Assembly (NCBI GenBank): GCA_900557285.1
Contig: USSJ01000087.1
Location: 1 to 5,907 of the forward strand
From: an uncultured Clostridia bacterium
GTDB taxonomy: Bacteria; Bacillota; Clostridia; Christensenellales; Borkfalkiaceae
DNA: 5,907 nucleotides
Direction: 5' to 3'
A program made the position numbers and the translations under genes. Below are positions 1 through 5,907 of the stretch, in pieces. A model generated the notes under the pieces. It was not told the DNA's origin and did no database searches. It saw only the letters and a program-made list of their open reading frames with translations. How positions within the stretch are numbered: the first letter of the stretch is position 1; each line of letters opens with the position of its first letter.

Positions 1-1282
1 CTCCCTGCAAACTTTTGAACCAACTGTCGTATTGCTCCTGATTCATGGAGGAAATCGTTACCCAATATTTCAGGTCTTGCTCTCCCGTTATCTTATAAGA
101 ATACGAAAACATTCCGGTATCCGGTTCAAACAAAATCTGTTTTATAAGGCTTACTTCACAAGGAAAGGATGCGGGCACCGCGATCTGCCTGTATTGGGCA
201 AGGGCTTCGACCGAGGACAAAAGTTCGAGCCGCGGACTCAGCTCGTTCGCGTCGTACAAAAACCAAAATTCGCCGCGGCAAGAATCTTCCGTACCGTTCA
301 GAAAAATGTCCAGTTTGCTGCTTCGGACAGAAGTATTCGTAAACGTGCCGAAAGTATACTCCAACCGCAGATATAGTTTTGTTCGGTACTCCGCTTCGAT
401 CGACGATAAATCCAAAACGAAATACTTCTTTCCCGCAATTTTGATCGCCGAGAGCCGCTCTCCGAAGGCGCTCGCATTCTCCAATGCCCCGTTTGCGTCG
501 CGTACATACAGCTGTTGTATATATCGATCAGGTGCGGAAATGCGCTCGTTGACGTTTACTTCCAGTAAAACGGTATCGCAATTGTTTGTGCTGTCCGCAA
601 AGACAGATTTCAGATACACATAAGTGTTTTCAATCGACGAAGACTTATCGACGTGCTCCATGCTGAAATCGCCCATGCCGCTCACGGTAAAATCGGGATA
701 AACGAAAGACGATTCCCCGATCAATTTTGAAAAATCAAATTCGATGCGGTACTCGCCCGCCGCCGCAGGCAAAAGTTCTGTGTCTGCGCCGTTTACCTTA
801 ATCGAAAGCGCCCCTTCCATTTTAACGCCGTATGCGCCTTCGTACTCGGGATTCGTACAGGCATAAAAGTCCGTTTGCACCAACTCTCCGTTTTCTTCGG
901 TCAGTTCATAGCCGTAAAACAGGACATAAAAGACATCGTCCGTCTCTTTGTCGAACAGCAACGTGACTGCGTTGTCTGAAACCGACTCAAACGTTACCGT
1001 TCCGTACTTGTTCGTATATACGCCGCCGACGCCTTTCCACCAGGGAGAATCGCCATCGGGAAACATATCCCCTCCGTCCGGAGCTGCGGCAGGTGTAAAT
1101 ACAAACATCAAAACAGGCAGAACGATACAAAAGCACAGGACAAAACTTGCCGCCGCACTGATCAGTCGCATATAAAAATCCCTTTTTCTCTTGGCAAAAT
1201 ATTTTTCCGCCTGCGCCTCTTCCGCCTCATATATTATACTTTCGTCGATACGCCCGATTGCATTCAGTATCTTGGAATTCAT
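1..1282 (-). CDS. Single-pass membrane protein, putative anti-sigma partner of the adjacent ECF sigma factor (partial, C-terminus off the left edge)
   Basis: An uninterrupted reading frame of 427 codons starts at ATG 1282-1280 and continues past the window edge. The start is fixed by GGAGGAG at 1297-1291, 8 bases upstream, and by the ATGA overlap with the sigma-factor stop, which suggests translational coupling. Residues 1-39 are charged and probably cytoplasmic; they carry an AIGRIDESIIYEAEEA segment that resembles, from memory, the N-termini of membrane proteins encoded after ECF sigma factors in Clostridia. Residues about 40-63 form one hydrophobic membrane segment preceded by KRKR, so the remaining 360 or more residues are predicted to lie outside the cell. 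This part looks beta-rich, with many alternating hydrophobic and polar stretches, and has four cysteines (142, 235, 335, 375) that could form disulfides. No HxxxCxxC zinc anti-sigma motif, protease, peptidoglycan-binding or sortase motif is visible. An anti-sigma or signal-sensing role is inferred from gene order and topology. The outside domain is unrecognised. Confidence 0.85.
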   Translation of the reverse strand, partial: MNSKILNAIGRIDESIIYEAEEAQAEKYFAKRKRDFYMRLISAAASFVLCFCIVLPVLMFVFTPAAAPDGGDMFPDGDSPWWKGVGGVYTNKYGTVTFESVSDNAVTLLFDKETDDVFYVLFYGYELTEENGELVQTDFYACTNPEYEGAYGVKMEGALSIKVNGADTELLPAAAGEYRIEFDFSKLIGESSFVYPDFTVSGMGDFSMEHVDKSSSIENTYVYLKSVFADSTNNCDTVLLEVNVNERISAPDRYIQQLYVRDANGALENASAFGERLSAIKIAGKKYFVLDLSSIEAEYRTKLYLRLEYTFGTFTNTSVRSSKLDIFLNGTEDSCRGEFWFLYDANELSPRLELLSSVEALAQYRQIAVPASFPCEVSLIKQILFEPDTGMFSYSYKITGEQDLKYWVTISSMNQEQYDSWFKSLQG

Positions 1283-1830
1283 ACTTCGAACTCCTCCTTG
1301 ATCAAATAGACTTTCAGTTTTTTCCGTATCCTCGAAAGTTTTACCGTCACCGCGTTGACGCTCATTCCCGCCAATGCCGCAATATCTTCCATTGTATCCG
1401 TGTAAAAATATCTTCGGCCAAATAAAATTCTGGACTTTTTATCCGATTTTCTTAAAAATGCCTCGATAGCCCGCGCCAATTCCCGTTCTTCTATTTCAGG
1501 CACATTGTTATCCGGCAAGATCTCCAAAAGTTCCTCGTCCAACGGAATAAGCACGGCATTTCGCTTCTGCGCCTTCCTTTTGTCTACCAAATTCAAAGAA
1601 AGGTTGCGGACAATTTTACATAGGTATGCGCAAAAATAATTCGGCCGATCGGGCGGGATCTGATTCCATGCCGCAAGGTATGTATCGTCCACACATTCCT
1701 CCGTTTCCGAATAATCCTGCGTAATGCAGTAGGACAATCGGCTCAGCTCTTTGCCGTATTTGTGATCGGTTTCCCGAATCGCCCGCTCTTCCCTGGCAAA
1801 ATATAAATCGAGTATATCGCTGTCTTCCAT
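1279..1830 (-). CDS. ECF-type RNA polymerase sigma-70 family sigma factor
   Basis: This 183-residue protein has the size and two-domain layout of an ECF sigma factor, with regions 2 and 4 and no region 1 or 3. Region 2 covers roughly residues 8-88. It includes the core-binding part SETEECVDDTYLAAWNQIP (41-59) and the -10-recognising helix around YLCKIVRNLSLN (69-80), followed by a basic stretch, KRKAQKR. A short acidic linker (98-119) leads to region 4 (about 120-178), where MEDIAALAGMSVNAVTVKLSR is a clear helix-turn-helix for -35 recognition, followed by RKKLK. The protein should direct RNA polymerase to a small regulon, probably including its own operon. AGGGGAGA at 1840-1833 supports ATG 1830. 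The stop overlaps the start of the membrane protein by four bases, so the two are probably co-transcribed and coupled. I cannot assign a numbered ECF group or a target stimulus. Confidence 0.93.
   Translation of the reverse strand: MEDSDILDLYFAREERAIRETDHKYGKELSRLSYCITQDYSETEECVDDTYLAAWNQIPPDRPNYFCAYLCKIVRNLSLNLVDKRKAQKRNAVLIPLDEELLEILPDNNVPEIEERELARAIEAFLRKSDKKSRILFGRRYFYTDTMEDIAALAGMSVNAVTVKLSRIRKKLKVYLIKEEFEV
1291..1297 (-). promoter_or_regulatory. Ribosome binding site of the membrane-partner gene, inside the sigma-factor gene
   Basis: GGAGGAG read on the minus strand lies within the last codons of the sigma-factor gene, 8 bases before ATG 1282-1280. It decides the start of the downstream gene, which does not appear as a closed reading frame because its stop is outside the window. 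Confidence 0.8.
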
Positions 1831-1851
1831 TCTCTCCCCTTTTATCCCTTC

Positions 1852-1886
1852 ATTCTATAAGTAAGTTTTTTTTGCAAAACCTTTCA
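1852..1886 (-). promoter_or_regulatory. Candidate promoter of the sigma-factor operon (weak)
   Basis: Two overlapping readings are possible on the minus strand. A housekeeping-like -10, TAGAAT (1857-1852, five of six matches), has only TTTGCA (1878-1873) as a -35 at a short 15-base spacing. Alternatively, TGAAAGG beginning at 1886 resembles ECF -35 elements, with CTTAC (1865-1861) roughly in place of a -10. Neither is strong. A promoter must lie in this 1831-1945 stretch if the operon starts here, but the sequence does not decide which. Confidence 0.25.
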
Positions 1887-1890
1887 CTTG

Positions 1891-1910
1891 AAATCAAAAT
1901 TTTTTGATTT
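1891..1910. repeat. Perfect 9-base inverted repeat in the divergent intergenic region, possible operator
   Basis: AAATCAAAA (1891-1899) is followed after TT by its exact reverse complement TTTTGATTT (1902-1910). The half-site core AAATCAAA occurs again at 1934-1941, 43 bases downstream, close to four DNA turns and just before the ilvB -35. This is what a dimeric repressor or activator site with an accessory half-site would look like. It is not followed by features of a terminator for either strand, since no gene converges here. AT-rich palindromes can arise by chance, so a regulatory role is inference. Confidence 0.45.
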
Positions 1911-1945
1911 TATCTTTCCCTTTCCCGTGCAAAAAATCAAATTGC

Positions 1946-1975
1946 TTGACAGACCTCTGTGTTTTCGTTTAAAAT
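1946..1975 (+). promoter_or_regulatory. Housekeeping (sigma-A type) promoter of ilvB-ilvN
   Basis: A perfect -35 TTGACA (1946-1951) and a five-of-six -10 TAAAAT (1970-1975) are separated by 18 bases. Transcription should start near 1981-1983, giving a leader of about 38 bases before the ilvB ATG. The -35 is preceded by an AAATCAAA half-site (1934-1941), so a bound regulator there could contact or block polymerase. Confidence 0.75.
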
Positions 1976-2007
1976 AAAATATGAATTATTCTGTATTTTT
2001 ATACAAA

Positions 2008-2014
2008 AAGGAGG
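2008..2014 (+). promoter_or_regulatory. ilvB: Ribosome binding site deciding the ilvB start
   Basis: AAGGAGG ends five bases before ATG 2020. It rules in the internal start over the in-frame ATG at 1981, which sits at the predicted transcription start and has no upstream binding site. The 13 residues the longer form would add do not look like family sequence. Confidence 0.85.
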
Positions 2015-2019
2015 TTCCG

Positions 2020-3672
2020 ATGAATCTGAACGGTGCGGAGATACTTATCCGCTGTTTAAAGGAACAGAATGTCGACACCGTATTCGGTTATCCGGGCGGG
2101 TGTGTACTGGACATCTATGATGCGATCTACCGGGACGGATCGCTCCGCCATATTCTGACGGCACACGAACAAGGCGCGGCGCACGCCGCCGACGGGTATG
2201 CCCGTGCGACGGGAAAAACGGGCGTTTGCATTGCCACATCCGGGCCGGGCGCGACCAACCTCGTTACCGGTATCGCCACCGCGTATATGGACAGCGTTCC
2301 GCTGGTTGCGATCACGGGAAACGTTACGGTTTCCAATCTCGGGCGCGACAGCTTTCAGGAAGTGGACATCGCGGGCATCACCATGCCGATCACCAAACAC
2401 AACTATATCGTAAAGGACGTGAATAAACTTGCCGACACCATACGCGAGGCGTTTTACATAGCGGGTTCGGGCAGGAAAGGCCCCGTGCTGATCGACATTC
2501 CCAAAAATATTCAGACGGAGATCTGTGATTTCACACCCTCCTCTCCTTCGGAATACAAACCCAAAGCCGTGAATGCGGCGTCGCTCAGCGCGGTCTGCGC
2601 CGCGCTGGAACGCGCGAAGCGCCCGCTCATCCTTGCGGGCGGCGGATGTATCGGTTCGAACGCATCCGAAAACCTGTTCTTGTTCGCAAAACGTCTGCAG
2701 GCGCCCGTCTGCTCCACACTGATGGGGTTGGGCTCCTACCCCGCTTCCGACGAACAGTTTCTCGGCATGATCGGTATGCACGGCACGGACGCCGCCGCAA
2801 AGGCATTCCGCCGCGCGGATACCGTGATCGCCTGCGGCATGCGCTTTTCCGACCGCGTTGCGGGAAACCGCATCCGATTCGGCGAAAACAAAACCATCAT
2901 TCAGTTTGACATCGACGCGGCGGAAATCGACAAAAACGTGCAGACCGATCTCTCCGTCATGGCGGACATCGACGAAATTTTCAAGGCACTTCTTCCCGTT
3001 CTCGCACAGGGCGAACGCAAAGAATGGCTCAAAGAAATTGCGGCTTACAAAGAATACGAGACCAACCATTTCAACTGCCGCCTGCCCGCTTTCAAGATCA
3101 TTTCCGCGCTTCGCTCTTTCACCGACGCGGACACGCGCATCGCGACCGACGTCGGACAGCACCAGATGTGGACGGCGCAGTATTACCCCTTCGAAAAACC
3201 GCGCACCTTTATCACGAGCGGCGGCCTCGGTACCATGGGATTCGGTATGGGCGCGGCAATCGGAGCCTGCATCGGGAGCAAGAAGAAAACGGTCCTTGTT
3301 ACGGGTGACGGATCTTTCCACATGAACCTTAACGAACTGTGTACGGCGGTATCGCAGAATCTGCCCCTTATCATTCTGCTCATGGACAACAACTGTCTGG
3401 GCATGGTACGGCAATGGCAGACGCTATTTTACCAGAAACGCTATTCGCAGACCACACTCGACCGAAAAACCGATTACGTGCGGCTGGCGGAAGCGTTCGG
3501 CGCAACGGGACTGACGATTGCAGGAGAAAAAGACATTCAGCCCGTCCTGAAAAAGGCGTTTGCGGCGGAAGGGCCCGTGCTCGTGGACTGCAAGATCGGC
3601 ATCGACGACAAAGTTCTGCCCATGATCGCACCGGGAAAATCCTTCGAAGACATCATCACAAATCTGGATTAA
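2020..3672 (+). CDS. ilvB: Acetolactate synthase, large catalytic subunit (biosynthetic type)
   Basis: This is a thiamine-diphosphate enzyme that condenses two pyruvates to 2-acetolactate, or pyruvate plus 2-oxobutyrate to 2-aceto-2-hydroxybutyrate, the first common step to valine, leucine and isoleucine. At 550 residues it is full length. The N-terminal pyrimidine-binding domain (about 1-165) has GYPGG (23-27) and the catalytic glutamate E50 in AHEQGAAHAADGYAR. The central domain (about 190-325) carries GMRFSDRVAGN (273-283), expected of the FAD-containing biosynthetic form. The C-terminal ThDP domain has GDGSF (429-433) and the metal-binding run through DNN (456-458), then MVRQWQ (462-467). 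Two positions known from herbicide studies differ from most relatives: T103 in GNVTVSNLG where proline is usual, and C28 after GYPGG where alanine is usual. The regulatory subunit gene follows after 13 bases, supporting a biosynthetic rather than a catabolic role. Confidence 0.97.
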   Translation: MNLNGAEILIRCLKEQNVDTVFGYPGGCVLDIYDAIYRDGSLRHILTAHEQGAAHAADGYARATGKTGVCIATSGPGATNLVTGIATAYMDSVPLVAITGNVTVSNLGRDSFQEVDIAGITMPITKHNYIVKDVNKLADTIREAFYIAGSGRKGPVLIDIPKNIQTEICDFTPSSPSEYKPKAVNAASLSAVCAALERAKRPLILAGGGCIGSNASENLFLFAKRLQAPVCSTLMGLGSYPASDEQFLGMIGMHGTDAAAKAFRRADTVIACGMRFSDRVAGNRIRFGENKTIIQFDIDAAEIDKNVQTDLSVMADIDEIFKALLPVLAQGERKEWLKEIAAYKEYETNHFNCRLPAFKIISALRSFTDADTRIATDVGQHQMWTAQYYPFEKPRTFITSGGLGTMGFGMGAAIGACIGSKKKTVLVTGDGSFHMNLNELCTAVSQNLPLIILLMDNNCLGMVRQWQTLFYQKRYSQTTLDRKTDYVRLAEAFGATGLTIAGEKDIQPVLKKAFAAEGPVLVDCKIGIDDKVLPMIAPGKSFEDIITNLD

Positions 3673-3685
3673 AGGAGACGAAAGC

Positions 3686-4204
3686 ATGAAAAGATACACC
3701 ATTACGGCGCTCGTTTCCAACAAGAGCGGCGTTCTCACGCGCATTTCCGGATTGTTCGCGCGGCGCGGTTTCAACATCGAAAGCCTGTGCGCCTGCACAA
3801 CGGAAAACGAGGCGCTCTCGCGCATGACCATCGTTCTCAACGGAGACGAATACATTCTCGCGCAACTGACAAAACAGCTCGATAAACTCATCGACGTGAA
3901 AAAGATCGCGCTCGCAAACGAAGATGAATCCATCTACCGCGAACTTTTACTGGTCAAGGTTTCCGCTCCCGCCCAAAAGCGTTCACAGATCATCGAGATC
4001 AAGGACGTCTATAAGGCGAAGATCGTCGACCTCTCCCCCGAAACGCTCATTTTAGAGATCACGGGCGAACCCAACAAACTGGACGGATTCATCAAAGTCA
4101 TCGAGCCTTACGGCATCCTCGAAATGGCGCGGACAGGCACAACGGCCCTCTCCCGCGGCGAAAAGTGTCTCAACGATCTGACCGATTACAACGAACTGAT
4201 CTGA
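3686..4204 (+). CDS. ilvN: Acetolactate synthase, small regulatory subunit
   Basis: This 172-residue protein binds IlvB, raises its activity and makes it sensitive to valine feedback. The N-terminal ACT domain (about 3-77) shows the family pattern [20 protein letters not shown] followed by FNIESL. N12, G15 and N30 match the E. coli IlvH positions (N11, G14, N29) linked to valine binding, so feedback inhibition is likely kept. Next come the conserved SRMTIV (45-50), KQLDKLIDV (63-71) and ELLLVKV (86-92). The C-terminal domain (about 80-160) ends with [12 protein letters not shown], typical of the family. The length matches the longer, 160-175 residue regulatory subunits. AAAGGAG at 3671-3677, overlapping the ilvB stop, sits 8 bases before ATG 3686, so translation is probably linked to that of ilvB. 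The symbol ilvN is chosen for its pairing with ilvB; ilvH would be equally defensible. Confidence 0.96.
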   Translation: MKRYTITALVSNKSGVLTRISGLFARRGFNIESLCACTTENEALSRMTIVLNGDEYILAQLTKQLDKLIDVKKIALANEDESIYRELLLVKVSAPAQKRSQIIEIKDVYKAKIVDLSPETLILEITGEPNKLDGFIKVIEPYGILEMARTGTTALSRGEKCLNDLTDYNELI

Positions 4205-4246
4205 AACCGCAAAAATTCTTCAATGCCTGCAAATATTTTCGGCGAT

Positions 4247-4265
4247 ACGGCAGCATGTATGCCGT
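4247..4265 (+). other. Small hairpin in the ilvN-ilvD gap
   Basis: ACGGCA (4247-4252) and TGCCGT (4260-4265) form a six-base-pair stem with a seven-base loop, 43 bases after the ilvN stop. No run of T follows, so it is not an intrinsic terminator. It could mark an RNA processing site or simply be incidental. Confidence 0.3.
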
Positions 4266-4299
4266 CAAACCGGATTTGATTCAATAAAAATTTACGCGC

Positions 4300-4327
4300 C
4301 GCGCTTGATCCGACGCGCGCGAAGGAG
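4300..4327 (+). promoter_or_regulatory. ilvD: GC-rich stem next to the ilvD ribosome binding site
   Basis: CGCGC (4300-4304) can pair with GCGCG (4315-4319) across a ten-base loop; a second CGCGC at 4295-4299 offers an alternative partner. The ilvD binding site GAAGGAG (4321-4327) begins one base after the stem, and ATG 4335 follows seven bases later. The binding site itself supports the start well. Whether the stem affects translation is inference. Confidence 0.45.
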
Positions 4328-4334
4328 TACGGAT

Positions 4335-5907
4335 ATGAATAATATTTTTTCGGAAGGAACCGCGATGTCTTCCCAGCGTTCGCTGATGCGCGCGCTCGGC
4401 TGGACGGACAGCGAAATGAAAAAGCCCATCATCGGGATCATCTGCGCGCAGAGCGAGATCATCCCCGGGCATATGTATCTCGACCGCATCGCGGAGGCGG
4501 TCAAGGAAGGCGTGCTCGCCGCGGGCGGAAAGCCCGTGATCGTGCCCTCCATCGGCGTCTGCGACGGCATCGCGATGGGGCATGCGGGGATGCGCTACTC
4601 CCTCCCCTCCCGCGAGATCATCGCCGACAGCGCCGAGATCCTCGCGCGCGCACACGCATTTTCGGGCGTCGTGTTCGTGGGCAACTGCGACAAGATCATC
4701 CCCGGCATGCTCATGGCTGCGGTACGCTTAAACCTGCCCGCCGCCTTTGTTTCGGGCGGGCCTATGCTCGCGGGGAAAATGCACGGACAGCGTCTGTCCC
4801 TTTCCTCCATGTTCGAAGCGGTCGGCACGTACAACGCGGGCAAGATCGATGAAAACGAACTGCACGAATACGAATGCACGGCCTGCCCTACCTGCGGCTC
4901 CTGCTCGGGCATGTTCACGGCGAACAGCCTTAACTGCCTGACCGAAGCGCTCGGCATCGCGCTCCCCGGCAACGGAACCATTCCCATGGTCTATTCGCGC
5001 CGTATCATGCTCGCCAAAGAAACGGGCGAAGCGGTCATGAATGCCGTGAAAAACAATATACGTCCCTCGGATATTCTGACGCCGAAAGCCATCCGCAACG
5101 CGGTTGCGGTCGACAACGCGATCGGCGCGTCCTCCAACAGCGTTTTGCATCTTTTGGCGGTTGCCAACGAGATGGGCATGAGCGAAAAAGATTTCTCGGT
5201 CGATACATTCAACGAAGTCAGCGCGAAAGTGCCGCATATCTGCAAACTTGCTCCGGCAGGGAAACATTACATCGAAGACCTCAACGAAGCGGGCGGGATT
5301 TCCGCCGTCATCCGTCAGCTGGAAGAAGCGGGACTGTTCGACGGCTCTGCCCTGACCGTTTCGGGGATCAGCCAGCATGAGCGCGTGAAAAACGCGCGCG
5401 TACTGGATGCGGAAGTGATCCGTCCCATCCATAACCCCTATTCCCCGACCGGCGGGCTCGCCATTCTCAAAGGAAACCTCGCGGCGGAAGGCGCCGTCGT
5501 CAAAAAAAGTGCGGTCGATGCCGCCATGCTCAAACACAGCGGCCCCGCCAAAGTATTTGACAGCGAAGAAGCCGCCATGGAAGCCATTTCCACGGGCAAG
5601 ATCGTCAAAGGCGACGTGGTCGTCATCCGTTACGAAGGGCCGAAAGGCGGCCCCGGCATGCGCGAAATGCTGTCGCCGACTTCCGCGATCGTGGGAGCGG
5701 GACTCGGCGCCGACGTTGCACTGATCACGGACGGCAGATTTTCGGGCGCTACGCGCGGCGCGGCGATCGGGCACATCTGCCCCGAAGCGGCGGCGGGCGG
5801 CCCCATCGGCATTGTGCGCGACGGCGACATCATCGACATCGACATTGAAAAAGGCACGCTCGATCTGCGCATTTCCGATAAAGAAATGAAAGAACGTCTG
5901 GCGAATT
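4335..5907 (+). CDS. ilvD: Dihydroxy-acid dehydratase (partial, C-terminus off the right edge)
   Basis: IlvD dehydrates 2,3-dihydroxy-isovalerate and 2,3-dihydroxy-3-methylvalerate to the keto acids that yield valine, leucine and isoleucine. The window holds 524 residues of a family usually about 550-620 long. Iron-sulfur ligands are expected at C118 in NCDKIIPG (117-124) and C190 in [14 protein letters not shown]. The second signature, [14 protein letters not shown] (462-475), keeps the proposed catalytic serine S470. The third cysteine of [2Fe-2S] relatives (PCN motif) is replaced by PGH (44-46), as in the oxygen-sensitive E. coli enzyme. Some usually conserved motifs differ: IICAQSE (35-41) where IVNSxNE is common, GASSN (264-268) where GGSTN or GCSTN is common, and GHICPEA for GHVSPEA. 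Start ATG 4335 has GAAGGAG 7 bases upstream. The gene lies 130 bases after ilvN. A related sugar-acid dehydratase is the main alternative, but context favours IlvD. Confidence 0.92.
   Translation, partial: MNNIFSEGTAMSSQRSLMRALGWTDSEMKKPIIGIICAQSEIIPGHMYLDRIAEAVKEGVLAAGGKPVIVPSIGVCDGIAMGHAGMRYSLPSREIIADSAEILARAHAFSGVVFVGNCDKIIPGMLMAAVRLNLPAAFVSGGPMLAGKMHGQRLSLSSMFEAVGTYNAGKIDENELHEYECTACPTCGSCSGMFTANSLNCLTEALGIALPGNGTIPMVYSRRIMLAKETGEAVMNAVKNNIRPSDILTPKAIRNAVAVDNAIGASSNSVLHLLAVANEMGMSEKDFSVDTFNEVSAKVPHICKLAPAGKHYIEDLNEAGGISAVIRQLEEAGLFDGSALTVSGISQHERVKNARVLDAEVIRPIHNPYSPTGGLAILKGNLAAEGAVVKKSAVDAAMLKHSGPAKVFDSEEAAMEAISTGKIVKGDVVVIRYEGPKGGPGMREMLSPTSAIVGAGLGADVALITDGRFSGATRGAAIGHICPEAAAGGPIGIVRDGDIIDIDIEKGTLDLRISDKEMKERLAN

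Noticed and set aside
32..623. Two plus-strand open frames of 114 and 105 codons
   Set aside because: Both are antisense to the long open frame of the membrane protein, which has a proper start, ribosome binding site and plausible topology; these have none of these.
1870..1879. TTTTGCAAAA palindrome as an operator
   Set aside because: It is a short 10-base AT-rich palindrome within poly-T/poly-A tracts, likely by chance, with no second copy.
1915..1926. Tandem TTTCCC TTTCCC repeat
   Set aside because: Only two copies of a hexamer, with no link to a promoter element on either strand.
1981..2019. Longer ilvB start at ATG 1981, adding 13 residues
   Set aside because: It coincides with the predicted transcription start and lacks a ribosome binding site, while ATG 2020 has AAGGAGG and matches the family N-terminus.
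2056..3414. A 452-codon open frame antisense to ilvB
   Set aside because: It lies wholly opposite a well-supported gene, has no clear ribosome binding site, and its Arg/Val/His-rich translation is typical of the reverse frame of GC-rich coding sequence.
4223..4279. An 18-codon open frame between ilvN and ilvD as a possible leader peptide
   Set aside because: There is no ribosome binding site, no run of Val, Leu or Ile codons, and no terminator/antiterminator pair downstream. The hairpin at 4247-4265 lies inside it.
4276..4304. Possible internal promoter for ilvD with TTGATT at 4276-4281
   Set aside because: The position of the -10 at normal spacing is CCGCGC, which is not a -10 element.
4728..5774. 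A 348-codon open frame antisense to ilvD
   Set aside because: It is a shadow of ilvD, caused by GC-rich third codon positions, with low-complexity Arg/Gly/Phe composition and no recognisable domain.

Overview
The window has two divergent transcription units and looks like a chromosomal segment of a Gram-positive, clostridial-type bacterium. The support for that is strong GGAGG-type ribosome binding sites, an AT-rich intergenic region with a near-consensus housekeeping promoter, and an extracytoplasmic-function (ECF) sigma factor of a kind common in Clostridia. The codon use of the plus-strand genes is GC-rich. The species cannot be read from the sequence.

Left half, minus strand (about 1-1830): a small ECF-type sigma factor (1830 to 1279) is followed, through a 4-base ATGA overlap, by a single-pass membrane protein that runs off the left edge after 427 codons. 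The layout matches a sigma factor and membrane-partner pair in which the partner would hold or release the sigma factor in response to an outside signal. The partner has no zinc-binding anti-sigma motif, and its large outside part is not one I recognise.

Middle (1831-2019): a 189-base, AT-rich divergent intergenic region. It holds a clear promoter for the plus-strand operon, a perfect 9-base inverted repeat, a further copy of the same half-site nearer the promoter, and only weak candidates for the sigma-factor promoter. The predicted leader of ilvB is only about 38 bases, too short for a T-box or a peptide attenuator.

Right half, plus strand (2020 to the right edge): ilvB, ilvN and a truncated ilvD. 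These are branched-chain amino acid synthesis genes: the catalytic and regulatory subunits of acetolactate synthase, then dihydroxy-acid dehydratase. IlvBN condenses pyruvate with pyruvate or 2-oxobutyrate. IlvC, which is not in the window, would then reduce and isomerise the product, and IlvD dehydrates it to the keto acids that precede valine, leucine and isoleucine. ilvB and ilvN are 13 bases apart; ilvD follows after 130 bases that hold hairpins but no convincing gene.

Most of the window is ordinary metabolism. The parts most worth a second look are the unrecognised membrane partner of the sigma factor, the symmetric AT-rich sites between the divergent units, natural substitutions at known herbicide-contact positions in IlvB, and altered conserved motifs in IlvD.
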